Assembly: GCA_020845495.1 (NCBI GenBank)
Contig: JADLFM010000133.1
Span: 1 to 33,485 of the forward strand
DNA: 33,485 nucleotides
Origin: Chloroflexota bacterium
GTDB lineage: Bacteria > Chloroflexota > UBA6077 > JACCZL01
Reading direction: 5' to 3'
Shown here piece after piece: positions 24,392 to 33,035 of the stretch. Each line of letters begins with the position of its first letter. Positions within the stretch are counted from its first letter, which is position 1. The notes beneath the pieces are model-generated. The model did no database searches. It worked only from the letters and a program-made list of their open reading frames with translations, and was not told the origin of the DNA. The translations under genes were made by a program, and so were the position numbers.

Positions 24392-24748
24392 CTAGAACTC
24401 GAGGCCGCCCTCGCGGGCGCCGTCCGCGAGCGCCTTCACGCGCCCGTGATACAGAAAGCCACCGCGATCGAAGACAACGGTGGTGATCCCCTTTTCCTTC
24501 GCTCGGGCGGCCAGTGCCTGACCGACCTGGCGCGCACGATCGGTCTTCGAGCCCGACTCGCCGGCGCCGTCGAGGTCAGACGCGGCCACGAGGGTGCAAC
24601 CGGCCGTGTCGTCGATGATCTGGCCATAAATGTGGGCCAGGCTGCGGAAAACCGCCAGCCTCGGCCGCTCGGTGGTGCCGCTGAGCGTGCGTCGGATGCG
24701 GCGATGCCGCTTCGCGCGCATCGCGCGGCTGTCTGGTCGTGTGAACAC
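24392..24748 (-). CDS. rplR: 50S ribosomal protein L18
   Basis: L18 binds 5S rRNA and delivers it to the 50S central protuberance. The 118-residue product shows [37 protein letters not shown] and the C-terminal [20 protein letters not shown] and AREGGLEF. The GTG at 24748 has AGGAG 9 nt upstream. It follows rplF by 12 nt. Confidence 0.97.
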   Translation of the reverse strand: MFTRPDSRAMRAKRHRRIRRTLSGTTERPRLAVFRSLAHIYGQIIDDTAGCTLVAASDLDGAGESGSKTDRARQVGQALAARAKEKGITTVVFDRGGFLYHGRVKALADGAREGGLEF

Positions 24749-24760
24749 GGCAGCTCGCTC

Positions 24761-25312
24761 CTACTTCTTGCCCTTGCCGCCGGCCTTCCCGGCCTTCCGG
24801 CGGATCGTCTCTCCGGCGTACTTGATGCCCTTGCCCTTGTACGGCTCGGGTGGGCGAATCCGCCGGATCCGCGCGGCCGTCTCGCCGACGATCTCCTTGT
24901 CGGCGCCCGAGACCACGATCCGGTTATTGCCCTCGACGGCCAGGGTGACGCCGGGCGGCGCGTCGATCGCGACGGGGTGGGAGAAGCCGACCTGGAACAT
25001 GACCATGTCTCCCACCTTCATCGCCCGATACCCGACGCCGTTGATCTCCAGACGGCGGGTGAAGCCGTCAGTCACGCCGGTCACCATGTTGGCGACGAGC
25101 GTGCGAGTCAGGCCATGGAGTGCACGGTGCTCGCGGCTGTCGGATGGCCGCTCCACCCGGAGCTCGCCGTTCTCCTGCACGAGTTGCATGTCGGCCGGCA
25201 GCGTCCGCTCGAGGCGCTTGGTACCGGCTTCGACCACGACGTGATTGTTCTCGCCGACCGTCACGCTGACGTTGTTCGGCACCTTTATTGGCATACGCCC
25301 GATTCTCGACAT
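24761..25312 (-). CDS. rplF: 50S ribosomal protein L6
   Basis: L6 sits near the GTPase-associated centre of the 50S subunit. The 183-residue product begins MSRIGRMPIKVPNNVSVTV and has two repeated L6 folds. The second carries the signature PPEPYKGKGIKYAGETIRRK near the end. GGAGGG is 5 nt upstream of the ATG at 25312. Just before it lies a heptad-repeat element that separates it from rpsH by 122 nt. Confidence 0.98.
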   Translation of the reverse strand: MSRIGRMPIKVPNNVSVTVGENNHVVVEAGTKRLERTLPADMQLVQENGELRVERPSDSREHRALHGLTRTLVANMVTGVTDGFTRRLEINGVGYRAMKVGDMVMFQVGFSHPVAIDAPPGVTLAVEGNNRIVVSGADKEIVGETAARIRRIRPPEPYKGKGIKYAGETIRRKAGKAGGKGKK

Positions 25313-25330
25313 GAGTCCCTCCGAGCGAAA

Positions 25331-25431
25331 CAGCCTTCAGTCATCAGCTTTCAACAGGTGGGCGCCCGAACTGCATCGGGACGACCGGTCCTCGTGGCTG
25401 ACACGCGGTGACTGAAAACCGATGACTCGCT
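25331..25431 (-). repeat. heptad-repeat element C (rpsH-rplF)
   Basis: The left part (ccttcagtcatcagctttca, 25334-25353) and the complement of the right part (gagtcatcggttttcagtca) share 7-bp units and form an imperfect inverted repeat around a GC-rich centre. On the minus strand the element starts right after the rpsH stop (GCGAGTCATC) and ends GACTGAAGGCTG before the rplF ribosome binding site. Confidence 0.75.
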
Positions 25432-25434
25432 ACC

Positions 25435-25833
25435 CTACCAGACGTGGCAGAGCACTTCGCCGCCGACGCGCTGCCGGCGCGCCTGACTGCCGCTCATGAC
25501 GCCCCGCGAGGTCGACATGATGGCGATGCCCAGGCCCCCGAACACGCGCGGAATCTCGTCCGCACCGGCGTAGACCCGCAGGCCCGGCTTGCTGACTCGC
25601 CGGATGCCGGTCACGACCGGGTCGCTCTTGCCAGCGTAGCGCAGGTCGACCCGCAGCTTCCGAGCCACCCCTTCGCCGTTGACGGCATAGCCCTTGATGT
25701 AGCCCTCCTCGCGGAGGACGTCTGCAATCGCGACCTTCATCTTCGACGCCGGCATCTCCACACTTGGGTGCCTGGCGACGAGGCCGTTGCGGATCCGCGT
25801 CAACATATCCGCGATCGGATCGGTCATCGTCAT
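25435..25833 (-). CDS. rpsH: 30S ribosomal protein S8
   Basis: S8 binds the central domain of 16S rRNA and in E. coli represses the spc operon. The 132-residue product starts [20 protein letters not shown], has [16 protein letters not shown], and keeps the C-terminal signature [20 protein letters not shown] before the end [10 protein letters not shown] second ATG two codons in is an equal candidate start. It follows rpsN by 16 nt. Confidence 0.98.
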   Translation of the reverse strand: MTMTDPIADMLTRIRNGLVARHPSVEMPASKMKVAIADVLREEGYIKGYAVNGEGVARKLRVDLRYAGKSDPVVTGIRRVSKPGLRVYAGADEIPRVFGGLGIAIMSTSRGVMSGSQARRQRVGGEVLCHVW

Positions 25834-25849
25834 GGTGCGTACCTCTCTC

Positions 25850-26047
25850 CTACCAGCTCGACTTCACGACGCCGGGAACCTGCCCCTCGAGGGCAAGCTT
25901 GCGGAAGCAGATCCGGCAGAGGCCGAACTTCCGCATGTAGGCACGCGGGCGCCCACACCGCTCGCAGCGGCTGCGCTGGCGAACGGGATGCGCCTTGGCG
26001 AAAGCGCTCGGACGCTTCGCCTTGACGATCATCGAAGTTTTTGCCAT
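25850..26047 (-). CDS. rpsN: 30S ribosomal protein S14, zinc type
   Basis: This 65-residue S14 is the short zinc-binding form, with CERC and CRIC pairs around [12 protein letters not shown] and the ending [12 protein letters not shown]. It assembles into the 30S head late. The ATG at 26047 has GGGGGAG upstream. A few residues at the N terminus ([18 protein letters not shown]) are typical. It is separated from rplE by 131 nt, where a degenerate heptad element begins. Confidence 0.98.
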   Translation of the reverse strand: MAKTSMIVKAKRPSAFAKAHPVRQRSRCERCGRPRAYMRKFGLCRICFRKLALEGQVPGVVKSSW

Positions 26048-26158
26048 GGTCTGGTCTCCCCCTGCCCGAACCAGTCGGGCGGTTGGCAGGATGTCGAGAG
26101 CGGAGCCGAGCCAGGTGGGCTCTGACGTGCCGCGGGACCGGGCCGCGCCTGCCGCGCC

Positions 26159-26190
26159 CAGCCCTCAGTCGTATACGGTCAAGACCGTGA
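26159..26190 (-). repeat. degenerate heptad-element remnant E (rplE-rpsN)
   Basis: The plus strand reads cagccctcagtcgta, the same edge sequence as the other elements, followed by the small palindrome acggtc-aa-gaccgt (26175-26188), which overlaps the rplE stop. Only the edge motif is clear. The remaining 26048-26158 stretch has no gene. Confidence 0.45.
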
Positions 26191-26829
26191 GAACGGCACC
26201 CCGATCAGTTCGAGCAGCCGCCGGCCTTCCTGATCCGTGCGCGCCGAGGTCACCATCGTGATCTCGAGGCCACGCAGCTTGTCGATCTTGTCGTAGTCGA
26301 TCTCCGGGAACACGAGCTGTTCGCGGAGGCCCAGCGAATAGTTGCCCCGCCCGTCGAACGAGCGAGTCGGCACGCCCTGGAAGTCGCGCAGCCGGGGCAG
26401 CGCGGCGTTGCAGAGCCGGTCCAGGAACTCGTACATCCGGTTGCCCCGGAGCGTGACGGTCAGGCCGACCGGGCTGCCGACGCGAAGCCGGAACTGGGCG
26501 ATGTTCTTCTTGGACTTCTTGACGATCGGCTTCTGGCCGGTAATCGCCGTCAGGTCACCTGTCGCGGCATCGAGCGCCTTGGAATTATCCTTGGCCTCGC
26601 CGATACCAATATTGACGACGATTTTCTCCATCCGCGGCGCCTGGAGTACATTGCCGTACCCGAACTCGTTGACGAGCGCGGGCCGGATCTCGTCCAGATA
26701 GCGCTGCTTCAGGCGCGGGGGCACCCGCTCGTCGACGTGGCCGTTCTGGCCGCCATCCGTCTGGCCAGCCTTGCGCTCACCAGCCTGGGCGGCGCCGTCA
26801 GCGTTTCTCCTCGTTCGCGCTTCCGCCAT
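26179..26829 (-). CDS. rplE: 50S ribosomal protein L5 with N-terminal extension
   Basis: L5 binds 5S rRNA and contacts P-site tRNA. From about residue 38 ([20 protein letters not shown]) the sequence is standard: [60 protein letters not shown], and the end [10 protein letters not shown]5 is normally near 180 residues; this one is 216 because of a polar, Ala/Arg/Gly-rich N-terminal extension. The ATG at 26829 is 12 nt after rplX and is used because no better internal start with a ribosome binding site is evident. Confidence 0.96.
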   Translation of the reverse strand: MAEARTRRNADGAAQAGERKAGQTDGGQNGHVDERVPPRLKQRYLDEIRPALVNEFGYGNVLQAPRMEKIVVNIGIGEAKDNSKALDAATGDLTAITGQKPIVKKSKKNIAQFRLRVGSPVGLTVTLRGNRMYEFLDRLCNAALPRLRDFQGVPTRSFDGRGNYSLGLREQLVFPEIDYDKIDKLRGLEITMVTSARTDQEGRRLLELIGVPFSRS

Positions 26830-26840
26830 CCCTCGACCTC

Positions 26841-27161
26841 TCAGATCTGCTCGCCGGAGCGCTTGGCGAAGCGTACTCGCGATCCGTCCGGCAGCGTCCG
26901 GATGCCAACGCGCGTCGGACGGTTGGCCTTCGGGTCGACGAGCGCGACGTTTGAGATGTGGATCGGGGCCTCGAGCTCGACGATACCAGCCTGCCGTGCG
27001 CCGGATCGCCCCGGCTTCATGTGGCGCTTGACGACGTTGACATCCGAGACCACCACGCGCTGATCGTCGGCGTGGATCTCACGGATCGTCCCGCGCTTTC
27101 CCTTGTCTTTGCCGGCGATCACCTCGACGGTGTCGCCCCGCTTCAATCTGAACTTTGGCAT
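26841..27161 (-). CDS. rplX: 50S ribosomal protein L24
   Basis: L24 starts 50S assembly by binding the 5' end of 23S rRNA. The 106-residue product has the KOW motif [19 protein letters not shown], then [20 protein letters not shown] and the ending [25 protein letters not shown] precedes the ATG at 27161. It is 34 nt after rplN. Confidence 0.98.
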   Translation of the reverse strand: MPKFRLKRGDTVEVIAGKDKGKRGTIREIHADDQRVVVSDVNVVKRHMKPGRSGARQAGIVELEAPIHISNVALVDPKANRPTRVGIRTLPDGSRVRFAKRSGEQI

Positions 27162-27195
27162 AGATCCTCCAGCGCCGGCCGGTATGCCTCGCGCC

Positions 27196-27567
27196 TCAGA
27201 GCACCTCAGGGGCGAGCGAGACGATCTTCATGAAGTTCTTCTCGCGCAACTCCCGCGCGACAGGCCCGAAGATACGGGTGCCACGCGGATTGCTGGCGTC
27301 GGTCGTCAGGATCACGGCCGCGTTGTCGTCGAAGCGGATGTGCGATCCATCCGGCCGGCCGTACTCCTTGGCCGTCCGCACGATCACCGCCTTGACTACG
27401 TCGCCCTTCTTGACGGCGCCGCCCGGGTTCGCCAGCTTGACCGAGGCGACGATGATGTCGCCCACGTCCGCGTACTGTTTGTTGCCGCCAGCCAGCACCT
27501 GGATGCACATGATCTCACGCGCACCGGTGTTGTCGGCCACGTGGAGGCGAGTCTGTGGGTAGATCAC
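27196..27567 (-). CDS. rplN: 50S ribosomal protein L14
   Basis: L14 lies at the subunit interface. The 123-residue product begins with GTG ([20 protein letters not shown]) and has [20 protein letters not shown], then [20 protein letters not shown] and the ending IVSLAPEVL. The start overlaps the rpsQ stop as GTGA, and GAGGAGGAG lies just upstream within the rpsQ tail. Confidence 0.98.
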   Translation of the reverse strand: MIYPQTRLHVADNTGAREIMCIQVLAGGNKQYADVGDIIVASVKLANPGGAVKKGDVVKAVIVRTAKEYGRPDGSHIRFDDNAAVILTTDASNPRGTRIFGPVARELREKNFMKIVSLAPEVL

Positions 27568-27929
27568 GACTCCTCCTCGTCAGTGACGCCTTCGTCTTCG
27601 CCCGCCTGCGCCCGCTGGGCCGTGACTTCAGGCTCCTCGGCCAGCACCTCGAGGCCCGGCCCGATCGTCTCCTTGACGATCTCCCGGACCACCCAGTGCT
27701 TCTCCTTGCTGATCGGCCGCGACTCAGCGATCACGACCACGTCGCCGACCTGACAACGGTTGTCTTCGTCGTGGGCCTTGAACTTCGTGGTGTGGCGGAC
27801 GTTGCGGCCATAGAGCGAGTGCTGGCGCACCGACTCCACCGCGACGACCACCGTCTTCTGCATCTTGTTGCTCACGACCCGGCCGACCTTGGTCCGCCGC
27901 CGGGCCTCATGGGGCAGTAGCTCAGCCAT
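27564..27929 (-). CDS. rpsQ: 30S ribosomal protein S17 with acidic tail
   Basis: S17 is a primary 16S rRNA binder. The 121-residue product has the OB-fold signature [40 protein letters not shown] and [14 protein letters not shown]17 is usually about 85 residues. The extra C-terminal 30 or so are acidic ([13 protein letters not shown]) and their codons double as the ribosome binding site of rplN. The ATG at 27929 is 4 nt after rpmC. Confidence 0.97.
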   Translation of the reverse strand: MAELLPHEARRRTKVGRVVSNKMQKTVVVAVESVRQHSLYGRNVRHTTKFKAHDEDNRCQVGDVVVIAESRPISKEKHWVVREIVKETIGPGLEVLAEEPEVTAQRAQAGEDEGVTDEEES

Positions 27930-27933
27930 CCCC

Positions 27934-28137
27934 CTACTCCCTCGTCCCGGCCAGTACCAGTTCGTGCTGTCGGGTGAGCACCCGTGCGATGTCCCGACGG
28001 ACCTCGCGGATGCGCGCCGTGTTTGTCAACTGGCGAGTGGCATACTGGAATCGCAGGTTGAACAGTTCTTCGCGGAGCTCGCGGAGGCGCTCGTCGATCT
28101 GCTCCGCCGTCAGCTCACGGAGCTCAGACGCCTTCAT
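27934..28137 (-). CDS. rpmC: 50S ribosomal protein L29
   Basis: This 67-residue helical-hairpin protein sits at the tunnel exit and helps dock trigger factor and SRP. It reads [20 protein letters not shown] and has the signature [20 protein letters not shown]. The start lies 14 nt inside the rplP end, so translation is likely coupled; rpsQ follows after 4 nt. Confidence 0.97.
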   Translation of the reverse strand: MKASELRELTAEQIDERLRELREELFNLRFQYATRQLTNTARIREVRRDIARVLTRQHELVLAGTRE

Positions 28138-28555
28138 GGACGCCTACCTCCTCCTTGAGGACGAATCGCGTACCGACCGGCAGTTTGTGGCCGGCGAGGC
28201 GGAGCGCCTCCTTGGCCAACTCTTCCCTGACCCCCGCGATCTCAAACATCACGCGGCCCGGCCGCACCACGGCGACCCAGTGGTCCGGGGCGCCCTTGCC
28301 ACTCCCCATACGAGTCTCGGCCGGCTTGGCTGTGACCGACTTGTCGGGAAAGATCCGGATCCAGACCTTGCCGCCGCGCTTGAGCGAGTGGGTGATCGTA
28401 CGGCGGGCGGCCTCGATCTGCCGGGCGGTGATCCAGCCCGGCTCAAGCGCCTGGATGCCGAACTCGCCGAACGTCACCTCGTTGCCGGTCAGCGCCAGAC
28501 CCCGGCGGTGACCCCGGTGCTGTTTACGGTGCTTGACGCGCTTGGGCTGCAACAT
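28124..28555 (-). CDS. rplP: 50S ribosomal protein L16
   Basis: L16 is needed for A-site tRNA positioning. The 143-residue product begins [20 protein letters not shown], has [20 protein letters not shown], and the signature [27 protein letters not shown] upstream of the ATG at 28555 lies in the rpsC tail; the intergenic gap is 2 nt. Confidence 0.98.
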   Translation of the reverse strand: MLQPKRVKHRKQHRGHRRGLALTGNEVTFGEFGIQALEPGWITARQIEAARRTITHSLKRGGKVWIRIFPDKSVTAKPAETRMGSGKGAPDHWVAVVRPGRVMFEIAGVREELAKEALRLAGHKLPVGTRFVLKEEVGVHEGV

Positions 28556-28557
28556 CC

Positions 28558-29460
28558 TCAGGCCTCCTCAGGTGCCGGCGGGATGTCACGCGTCGCTGTC
28601 TCAGCCGGCGGGGTTGTCGGCAGGTCGGCACGCTGATCCTGCTCGGTCGTGGGGGGGGGCGCCGCGGCCGGCCGTGGTGCGCCTCGGCTCGGAGACGGGT
28701 TGCGGGGATGGGCGGGGCCGCCCGGCTGCCCCAGTGGCGGGCCGCCAGCCGCGGCGCCGCCCTGCCCAGATCGGCCGCCACGCGCGCCGGTCGTGATTGG
28801 CTCGCCCTGGCGCGCGGTGCTCGCGATGTCGCCACGGTAGACCCACACCTTCACGCCGATGACGCCGTAGGTCGTACGCGCCTCGGCCTGGCCGAAGTCG
28901 ATGTCGGCGCGGAGGGTGTGGAGCGGCACGCGGCCCTCGCGCTCCCACTCACGCCGTGACATCTCGGCGCCGCCAAGCCGCCCCGAGACCTGGATCCGGA
29001 CGCCCTTGGCCCCGAACCGGATCGCCCGTCCGACCGCCTGCTTCATGGCTCGCCGGAACGCCACCCGCCGCTCGAGCTGGTCGGCCACGCTGCGGGCCAC
29101 GAGGTAGGCATCGAGCTCCGGCTGACGGATCTCCTGGATGGTGACCCGGACACGCTTGCCGGTCATCCCTTCCAGGTTCTTGCGCAGCTCCTCGACCTTC
29201 GCGCCCTGCTTGCCGATGACGATGCCCGGCTTGGCCGCGTGGATGGTGACCGTCATCTGGTTGGCGGACCGCTCGATGTCCACGCGCGAGACGCCTGCTT
29301 CGGCCAGCCGGCCCATGATGAGCTGGCGGACGCGCAGATCCTCATGCAGAAACTTCGTGTAATCCTTGTCGGCGTACCAGCGGCCCTGCCATTCCTTGAC
29401 CCGCCGCTCGCCGACGTTCACGCCGAGTCGGAACCCGATCGGGTGGACTTTCTGACCCAT
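28558..29460 (-). CDS. rpsC: 30S ribosomal protein S3 with long C-terminal tail
   Basis: S3 forms the mRNA entry channel. The 300-residue product starts [20 protein letters not shown] and has the KH domain [20 protein letters not shown] and the signature [20 protein letters not shown]. The conserved part ends near residue 220 ([10 protein letters not shown]). The remaining 80 residues are Gly/Pro/Ala-rich ([19 protein letters not shown]) and probably disordered; typical S3 is 210-240 residues. A run of nine G on the plus strand (28651-28659) lies in this tail. Its ATG overlaps the rplV stop (TAATG). Confidence 0.97.
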   Translation of the reverse strand: MGQKVHPIGFRLGVNVGERRVKEWQGRWYADKDYTKFLHEDLRVRQLIMGRLAEAGVSRVDIERSANQMTVTIHAAKPGIVIGKQGAKVEELRKNLEGMTGKRVRVTIQEIRQPELDAYLVARSVADQLERRVAFRRAMKQAVGRAIRFGAKGVRIQVSGRLGGAEMSRREWEREGRVPLHTLRADIDFGQAEARTTYGVIGVKVWVYRGDIASTARQGEPITTGARGGRSGQGGAAAGGPPLGQPGGPAHPRNPSPSRGAPRPAAAPPPTTEQDQRADLPTTPPAETATRDIPPAPEEA

Positions 29461-29807
29461 TACGCCTCCCGCTCGCTGACGATCACCGTGATGTGGCTGG
29501 ACCGCTTCAGAATCTGATTCGCCCGACCACGCGCACGCGGGCGGTAGCGCTTGAGGGTCCGGGCTTCGTCGGCGAACGTCTTGACGACGACGAGCTCGTC
29601 CGGATCCATGTTGAAGTTGTTCTCAGCGTTCGCGGAGGCCGACCGGACCACCTTGGCGATCGGGACGGTCGCCTTGTGCGGCAGGAACCGCAAGATCGCG
29701 AGCGCCTCGGGCACCGGCTTCCCTCGAATCGTATCCAGCACCAGCCGCACCTTCTGCGGCGACATTCTGATGTGTCGGGCGACCGCTCGTACTTCGACCC
29801 CCGCCAT
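29460..29807 (-). CDS. rplV: 50S ribosomal protein L22
   Basis: L22 lines the exit tunnel. The 115-residue product begins [20 protein letters not shown] and has [20 protein letters not shown] and the beta-hairpin region [20 protein letters not shown] followed by HITVIVSE. The ATG at 29807 has GGAGG about 6 nt upstream, and that site is the edge of heptad element A. The stop overlaps the rpsC start. Confidence 0.98.
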   Translation of the reverse strand: MAGVEVRAVARHIRMSPQKVRLVLDTIRGKPVPEALAILRFLPHKATVPIAKVVRSASANAENNFNMDPDELVVVKTFADEARTLKRYRPRARGRANQILKRSSHITVIVSEREA

Positions 29808-29815
29808 TCGTAGCC

Positions 29816-29899
29816 TCCAGTTATCAGTCGTCAGTTGTCAGTTCTCAGCATCACGAGCTGCTCGCCCACTGATGGCTGATAACTGATGACTGACAACTC
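29816..29899 (-). repeat. heptad-repeat element A (rpsS-rplV)
   Basis: Plus-strand units AGTTATC, AGTCGTC, AGTTGTC and AGTTCTC run from 29819. The complement of 29868-29898 reads AGTTGTC, AGTCATC, AGTTATC, AGCCATC. The two arms of about 30 bp can pair imperfectly around a 17-bp centre. The element fills the whole rpsS-rplV gap and is the clearest example of the family. Its downstream edge (minus strand AACTGGAGGCTACG) is the rplV ribosome binding site. Confidence 0.85.
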
Positions 29900-29900
29900 G

Positions 29901-30185
29901 TCACCGCGCCCCGCTCGACCTTTCACCACGCGCCGTGTGTCCACGGAAGGTCCGGGTGGGCGCGAACTCGCCGAGTTTGTGGCCTACCATGTTTTCCGTC
30001 ACGTAGATCGGCACGTGCCGCCGCCCATCGTGGACGGCGACCGTATGGCCGACCATCTCCGGGAAGATCGAGGAGTCCCGGGCCCAGGTCTTGAACACTT
30101 CCTTGGCGCTCCGCTTGTTCAGCGCCTCGATCTTCTGGAAGAGCTTGGGGTCGATGTATGGCCCCTTCTTCGTCGAGCGACTCAT
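29901..30185 (-). CDS. rpsS: 30S ribosomal protein S19
   Basis: S19 sits in the 30S head next to S13. The 94-residue product begins [20 protein letters not shown] and has the signature [20 protein letters not shown]. The ATG at 30185 has GAGGG upstream, supplied by the edge of heptad element B. Elements flank this gene on both sides. Confidence 0.98.
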   Translation of the reverse strand: MSRSTKKGPYIDPKLFQKIEALNKRSAKEVFKTWARDSSIFPEMVGHTVAVHDGRRHVPIYVTENMVGHKLGEFAPTRTFRGHTARGERSSGAR

Positions 30186-30189
30186 GCTG

Positions 30190-30308
30190 TAGCCCTCAGT
30201 TTTCAGTCATCAGTTCTCAGTGGTCGGCGATCGGTCGTCGGGCATCGGCAATCAGCGGCCGGCCGCGAGCCGGCCTGACGACTGAAAACTGATTGCTGAT
30301 CACTCGTG
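30190..30308 (-). repeat. heptad-repeat element B (rplB-rpsS)
   Basis: From 30196 the plus strand reads in 7-bp steps: AGTTTTC, AGTCATC, AGTTCTC, AGTGGTC, GGCGATC, GGTCGTC, GGGCATC, GGCAATC. The right part complements to gatcagcaatcag-ttttcagtcgtc in the same register. A small palindrome, ggccggcc, lies in the centre. It is the longest of the elements and occupies the full rplB-rpsS gap. The downstream edge reads AAAACTGAGGGCTACAGC before the rpsS ATG. Confidence 0.85.
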
Positions 30309-30309
30309 C

Positions 30310-31140
30310 CTACTTACTCCCGCGCTTGCGCACGATGAAGCGATCCGTGTCCTTCCGCCGGCGCGTCTTCTTGCCCATGGCCGGCTTCCCCCACTTGGTC
30401 TGAGGTTGGCCGCCAATGGGCGCCTTGCCCTCGCCACCGCCATGGGGATGATCGCGCGGGTTCATGACCGAGCCGCGCACGGTTGGGCGCCGCCCGAGCC
30501 AGCGGCTTCGGCCGGCCTTGCCGAGGCTGAGCGTGCCGTGCTCCGTGTTGCCGACCTGGCCGATGGTGGCCATGCAGGCCACCAGGACACGCCGGACCTC
30601 ACCGCTAGGGAGCCGGAGCTGTGCCCAGGTATCGTCCTTCGCCATGAGTTGCGCCGACGCTCCGGCCCCGCGTGCCATCTGGCCGCCGCGGCCGGGCTTC
30701 AACTCGATATTGTGTACGACGGTACCGGTTGGGATATTGCGCAGCGCCAGCGCGTTGCCAGGCGCGAGCTCGGCCTCAGGGCCAGAGCTCACCCGAGCGC
30801 CCTGCTTCAAACCGACCGGCGCGATGATGTAGCGCTTCTCGCCGTCGGTGTAGTGCAGCAGCGCGATCCGGGACGTCCGATTCGGGTCGTACTCGATCGA
30901 GACGACGCGAGCCGACACGCCCAGCTTGTCACGCTTCCAGTCGATGATTCGGTACATGCGCTTGTGGCCGCCGCCACGGTGGCGCACGGTCATGCGGCCC
31001 TTGTTGTTGCGGCCTCCGGAGCGCTTGAGCGGCTCGAGGAGCGAGCGCTCGGGCTTCTTGCCCTTCGTCAACTCCTCGAAGGTCGAGACGCTCATACCTC
31101 GACGGCCGGGCGAGGTCGGGCGGTATAGCTTCAACGGCAT
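30310..31140 (-). CDS. rplB: 50S ribosomal protein L2
   Basis: L2 is required for subunit association and peptidyl transferase structure. The 276-residue product has [40 protein letters not shown], and the catalytic-region signature [20 protein letters not shown], including the conserved His. AAGGGG precedes the ATG at 31140. It is 18 nt after rplW. Confidence 0.98.
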   Translation of the reverse strand: MPLKLYRPTSPGRRGMSVSTFEELTKGKKPERSLLEPLKRSGGRNNKGRMTVRHRGGGHKRMYRIIDWKRDKLGVSARVVSIEYDPNRTSRIALLHYTDGEKRYIIAPVGLKQGARVSSGPEAELAPGNALALRNIPTGTVVHNIELKPGRGGQMARGAGASAQLMAKDDTWAQLRLPSGEVRRVLVACMATIGQVGNTEHGTLSLGKAGRSRWLGRRPTVRGSVMNPRDHPHGGGEGKAPIGGQPQTKWGKPAMGKKTRRRKDTDRFIVRKRGSK

Positions 31141-31158
31141 CGTCGCGTCCCCTTTGCC

Positions 31159-31446
31159 TTACACGCCCTGGAACAGTTCGATTTGCTCGCCCGGCGCGAG
31201 CGTGACGATCGCCTTCTTCCAGGTCCGCGTCATCCCGGATGTGCGCCCTGTTCGGCGGAGCTTGCCGGGCACTTTGATCGTGTTCACGTCCACGACCTTG
31301 ACGTTGAAGACCTCTTCAACCGCCCGCTTGATCTCGATCTTGTTGGCGGTCTGAAGCACCTCGAAGCAGTACTTCCCTCGATCGTTCAGGAGGGTATTCT
31401 TCTCGGTGATGATCGGCCGTACGAGGATCTCGTGGCTGGACAGCAT
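31159..31446 (-). CDS. rplW: 50S ribosomal protein L23
   Basis: L23 is the main docking site for trigger factor and SRP at the tunnel exit. The 95-residue product reads [20 protein letters not shown], then KYCFEVLQTANKIEIKRAVE and VNTIKVPGKLRRTGRTSGMT. The ATG at 31446 overlaps the rplD stop as TAATG, with GAGGAGG upstream in the rplD tail. Confidence 0.98.
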   Translation of the reverse strand: MLSSHEILVRPIITEKNTLLNDRGKYCFEVLQTANKIEIKRAVEEVFNVKVVDVNTIKVPGKLRRTGRTSGMTRTWKKAIVTLAPGEQIELFQGV

Positions 31447-32309
31447 TACGCCTCCTCACCCGCGTCGGCCGGCGGGGTGCCTGTCTCGGCGGTCACGGTC
31501 CGCTCGGCGCCCTCGGCCACCGCCACGTCCGCCGGCAGCCCCTCCCGCCGCGCCTCGACCATCTCGGCCGCCATCTCGACGCTCGGGCCCGCCATCGCGG
31601 CCGCCTGGGCCGGCGACGGATAGTCAGCCGTGGCCCCATCCCTGACGTCGTCAGCCGCTTCGCCCGCTCGGCCACGGCTGATCTCAGCGGTTAGCCGCTG
31701 GGTCAGCGCATCGGCCGCGGAGCGCGTCAGCACGAGGTGCCGGAACTTCAGCACGTCGAGCAGGTTCAGGTTAGCGGGCGTCACCATCCGCACGTCTTCG
31801 AGGTTCCGCGCGGCGCGATAGGTCGCTTCGTCCCGCTGGGGCAGCACGATCAGCGCGCCCTTTGCGAGGCCGAGTGCCTGGAGGACGCCGCGCATCTCGC
31901 GGGTCTTCGCCTCGGGCAGTGCCAGCTCATCCACAACGGTCAGCGCCTGCTCGGCCACGCGAGCCGACAGTGCCGACTTCATCGCCAGCCGCCGCATCTT
32001 GCGCGGTAGATCCTTGTGGTACGAGCGCGGGTGGGGCCCGAACACGACGCCGCCGCCGGTCCAATGCGGTGCTCGTCGGTCACCCTGGCGGGCGCGGCCG
32101 GTGCCCTTCTGGCGCCACATCTTGTGAGTGCCGCCGCGGACCTCGCCGCGCGTCTTCGTATCGTGGGTACCCTTGCGCTGGTTCGCAAGCTGCGCGACGA
32201 CAGCCTGATGGACGACGGCGCGATTCGGCTTGATGCCGAACACGCTATCGTCGAGCTCGACGGAGCCAATGACCTCGCCACGCAGGTTCTTCACCGGGAC
32301 TGAGGTCAC
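31446..32309 (-). CDS. rplD: 50S ribosomal protein L4 with C-terminal extension
   Basis: L4 lines the exit tunnel with an extended loop and autoregulates the S10 operon in E. coli. The first 210 residues are typical: [20 protein letters not shown], then [20 protein letters not shown] and [19 protein letters not shown]. Usual length is about 205-210; here about 75 acidic and Ala-rich residues follow ([20 protein letters not shown]). The start is GTG at 32309, overlapping the rplC stop as GTGA, with only a weak AGGTGG upstream. Confidence 0.96.
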   Translation of the reverse strand: MTSVPVKNLRGEVIGSVELDDSVFGIKPNRAVVHQAVVAQLANQRKGTHDTKTRGEVRGGTHKMWRQKGTGRARQGDRRAPHWTGGGVVFGPHPRSYHKDLPRKMRRLAMKSALSARVAEQALTVVDELALPEAKTREMRGVLQALGLAKGALIVLPQRDEATYRAARNLEDVRMVTPANLNLLDVLKFRHLVLTRSAADALTQRLTAEISRGRAGEAADDVRDGATADYPSPAQAAAMAGPSVEMAAEMVEARREGLPADVAVAEGAERTVTAETGTPPADAGEEA

Positions 32310-32938
32310 AGCACCACCTGCTTCTTTCGAATCATCACCAGGGCGCCGTTCGGGCCTGGCACCGCGCCGCGCAGCGCGACGAGGTTGCGCTCGGCGTCCA
32401 CCCGGAGCACTTCCAGGTTTTGAACGGTCACCCGCTCGTCGCCCATGTGCCCGGCCATTTTGAGACCCTTGAGGACGCGGCCTGGTGTCGTGCCCGAGCC
32501 GATCGAGCCAGGCGCCCGCCAGCGGTCCGACTGACCGTGGGTCTTTGGCCCGCCCCGGAAGTTGTGCCGCTTCATGACGCCGGCGAAGCCCTTGCCTTTG
32601 GACTGGCCAGTCACGTCGACCCGCTCGCCCGGCTGGAGCAGCCCGGCGTCGACCCGGTCGCCCATGTTGACCGCGTCGACGTCCGTCACCGGAACCTCAC
32701 GCAAGGTCCGCACGGCCGGTACCCCATTCTTGAGGTGGCCGCGCTGGGGCCGTGTGAGCTTGTTCGGACGAACCTGGTCGAAACCAAGTTGGACGGCTTC
32801 ATAGCCGTCCGACACGATCGTCTTGATCTGGGTGACGAAACAGGGACCGACTTCGACGATCGTCGTCGCCGTGGCTGCCCCTGTCTCGTCAAAGAGCCGG
32901 GTCATGCCCAGCTTGCGTCCGAGAATGCCTTGAATCAC
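32306..32938 (-). CDS. rplC: 50S ribosomal protein L3
   Basis: L3 binds near the 3' end of 23S rRNA and the peptidyl transferase centre. I choose the GTG at 32938 (VIQGILGRKLGMTRLFDETG), which gives 210 residues, the family length; the frame extends to a GTG at 33001 without similarity or a ribosome binding site. The signature is RVDVTGQSKGKGFAGVMKRH, followed by FRGGPKTHGQSDRWRAPGSI. It overlaps rplD by 4 nt. Confidence 0.96.
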   Translation of the reverse strand: MIQGILGRKLGMTRLFDETGAATATTIVEVGPCFVTQIKTIVSDGYEAVQLGFDQVRPNKLTRPQRGHLKNGVPAVRTLREVPVTDVDAVNMGDRVDAGLLQPGERVDVTGQSKGKGFAGVMKRHNFRGGPKTHGQSDRWRAPGSIGSGTTPGRVLKGLKMAGHMGDERVTVQNLEVLRVDAERNLVALRGAVPGPNGALVMIRKKQVVL

Positions 32939-33035
32939 GGTTCCACCCGCTTCCGGCCACGTGCCGTGGCGGCGGTCGGCCTCGTGGGTCGCCGCCGCCA
33001 CCGAGCAGAGGTGGCTGATCGCCTAGAGAGATCGC

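Noticed and set aside
32939..33001. Longer rplC start at 33001
   Set aside because: It has no ribosome binding site, and the extra 21 residues precede the normal L3 N terminus, which begins at the GTG at 32938.
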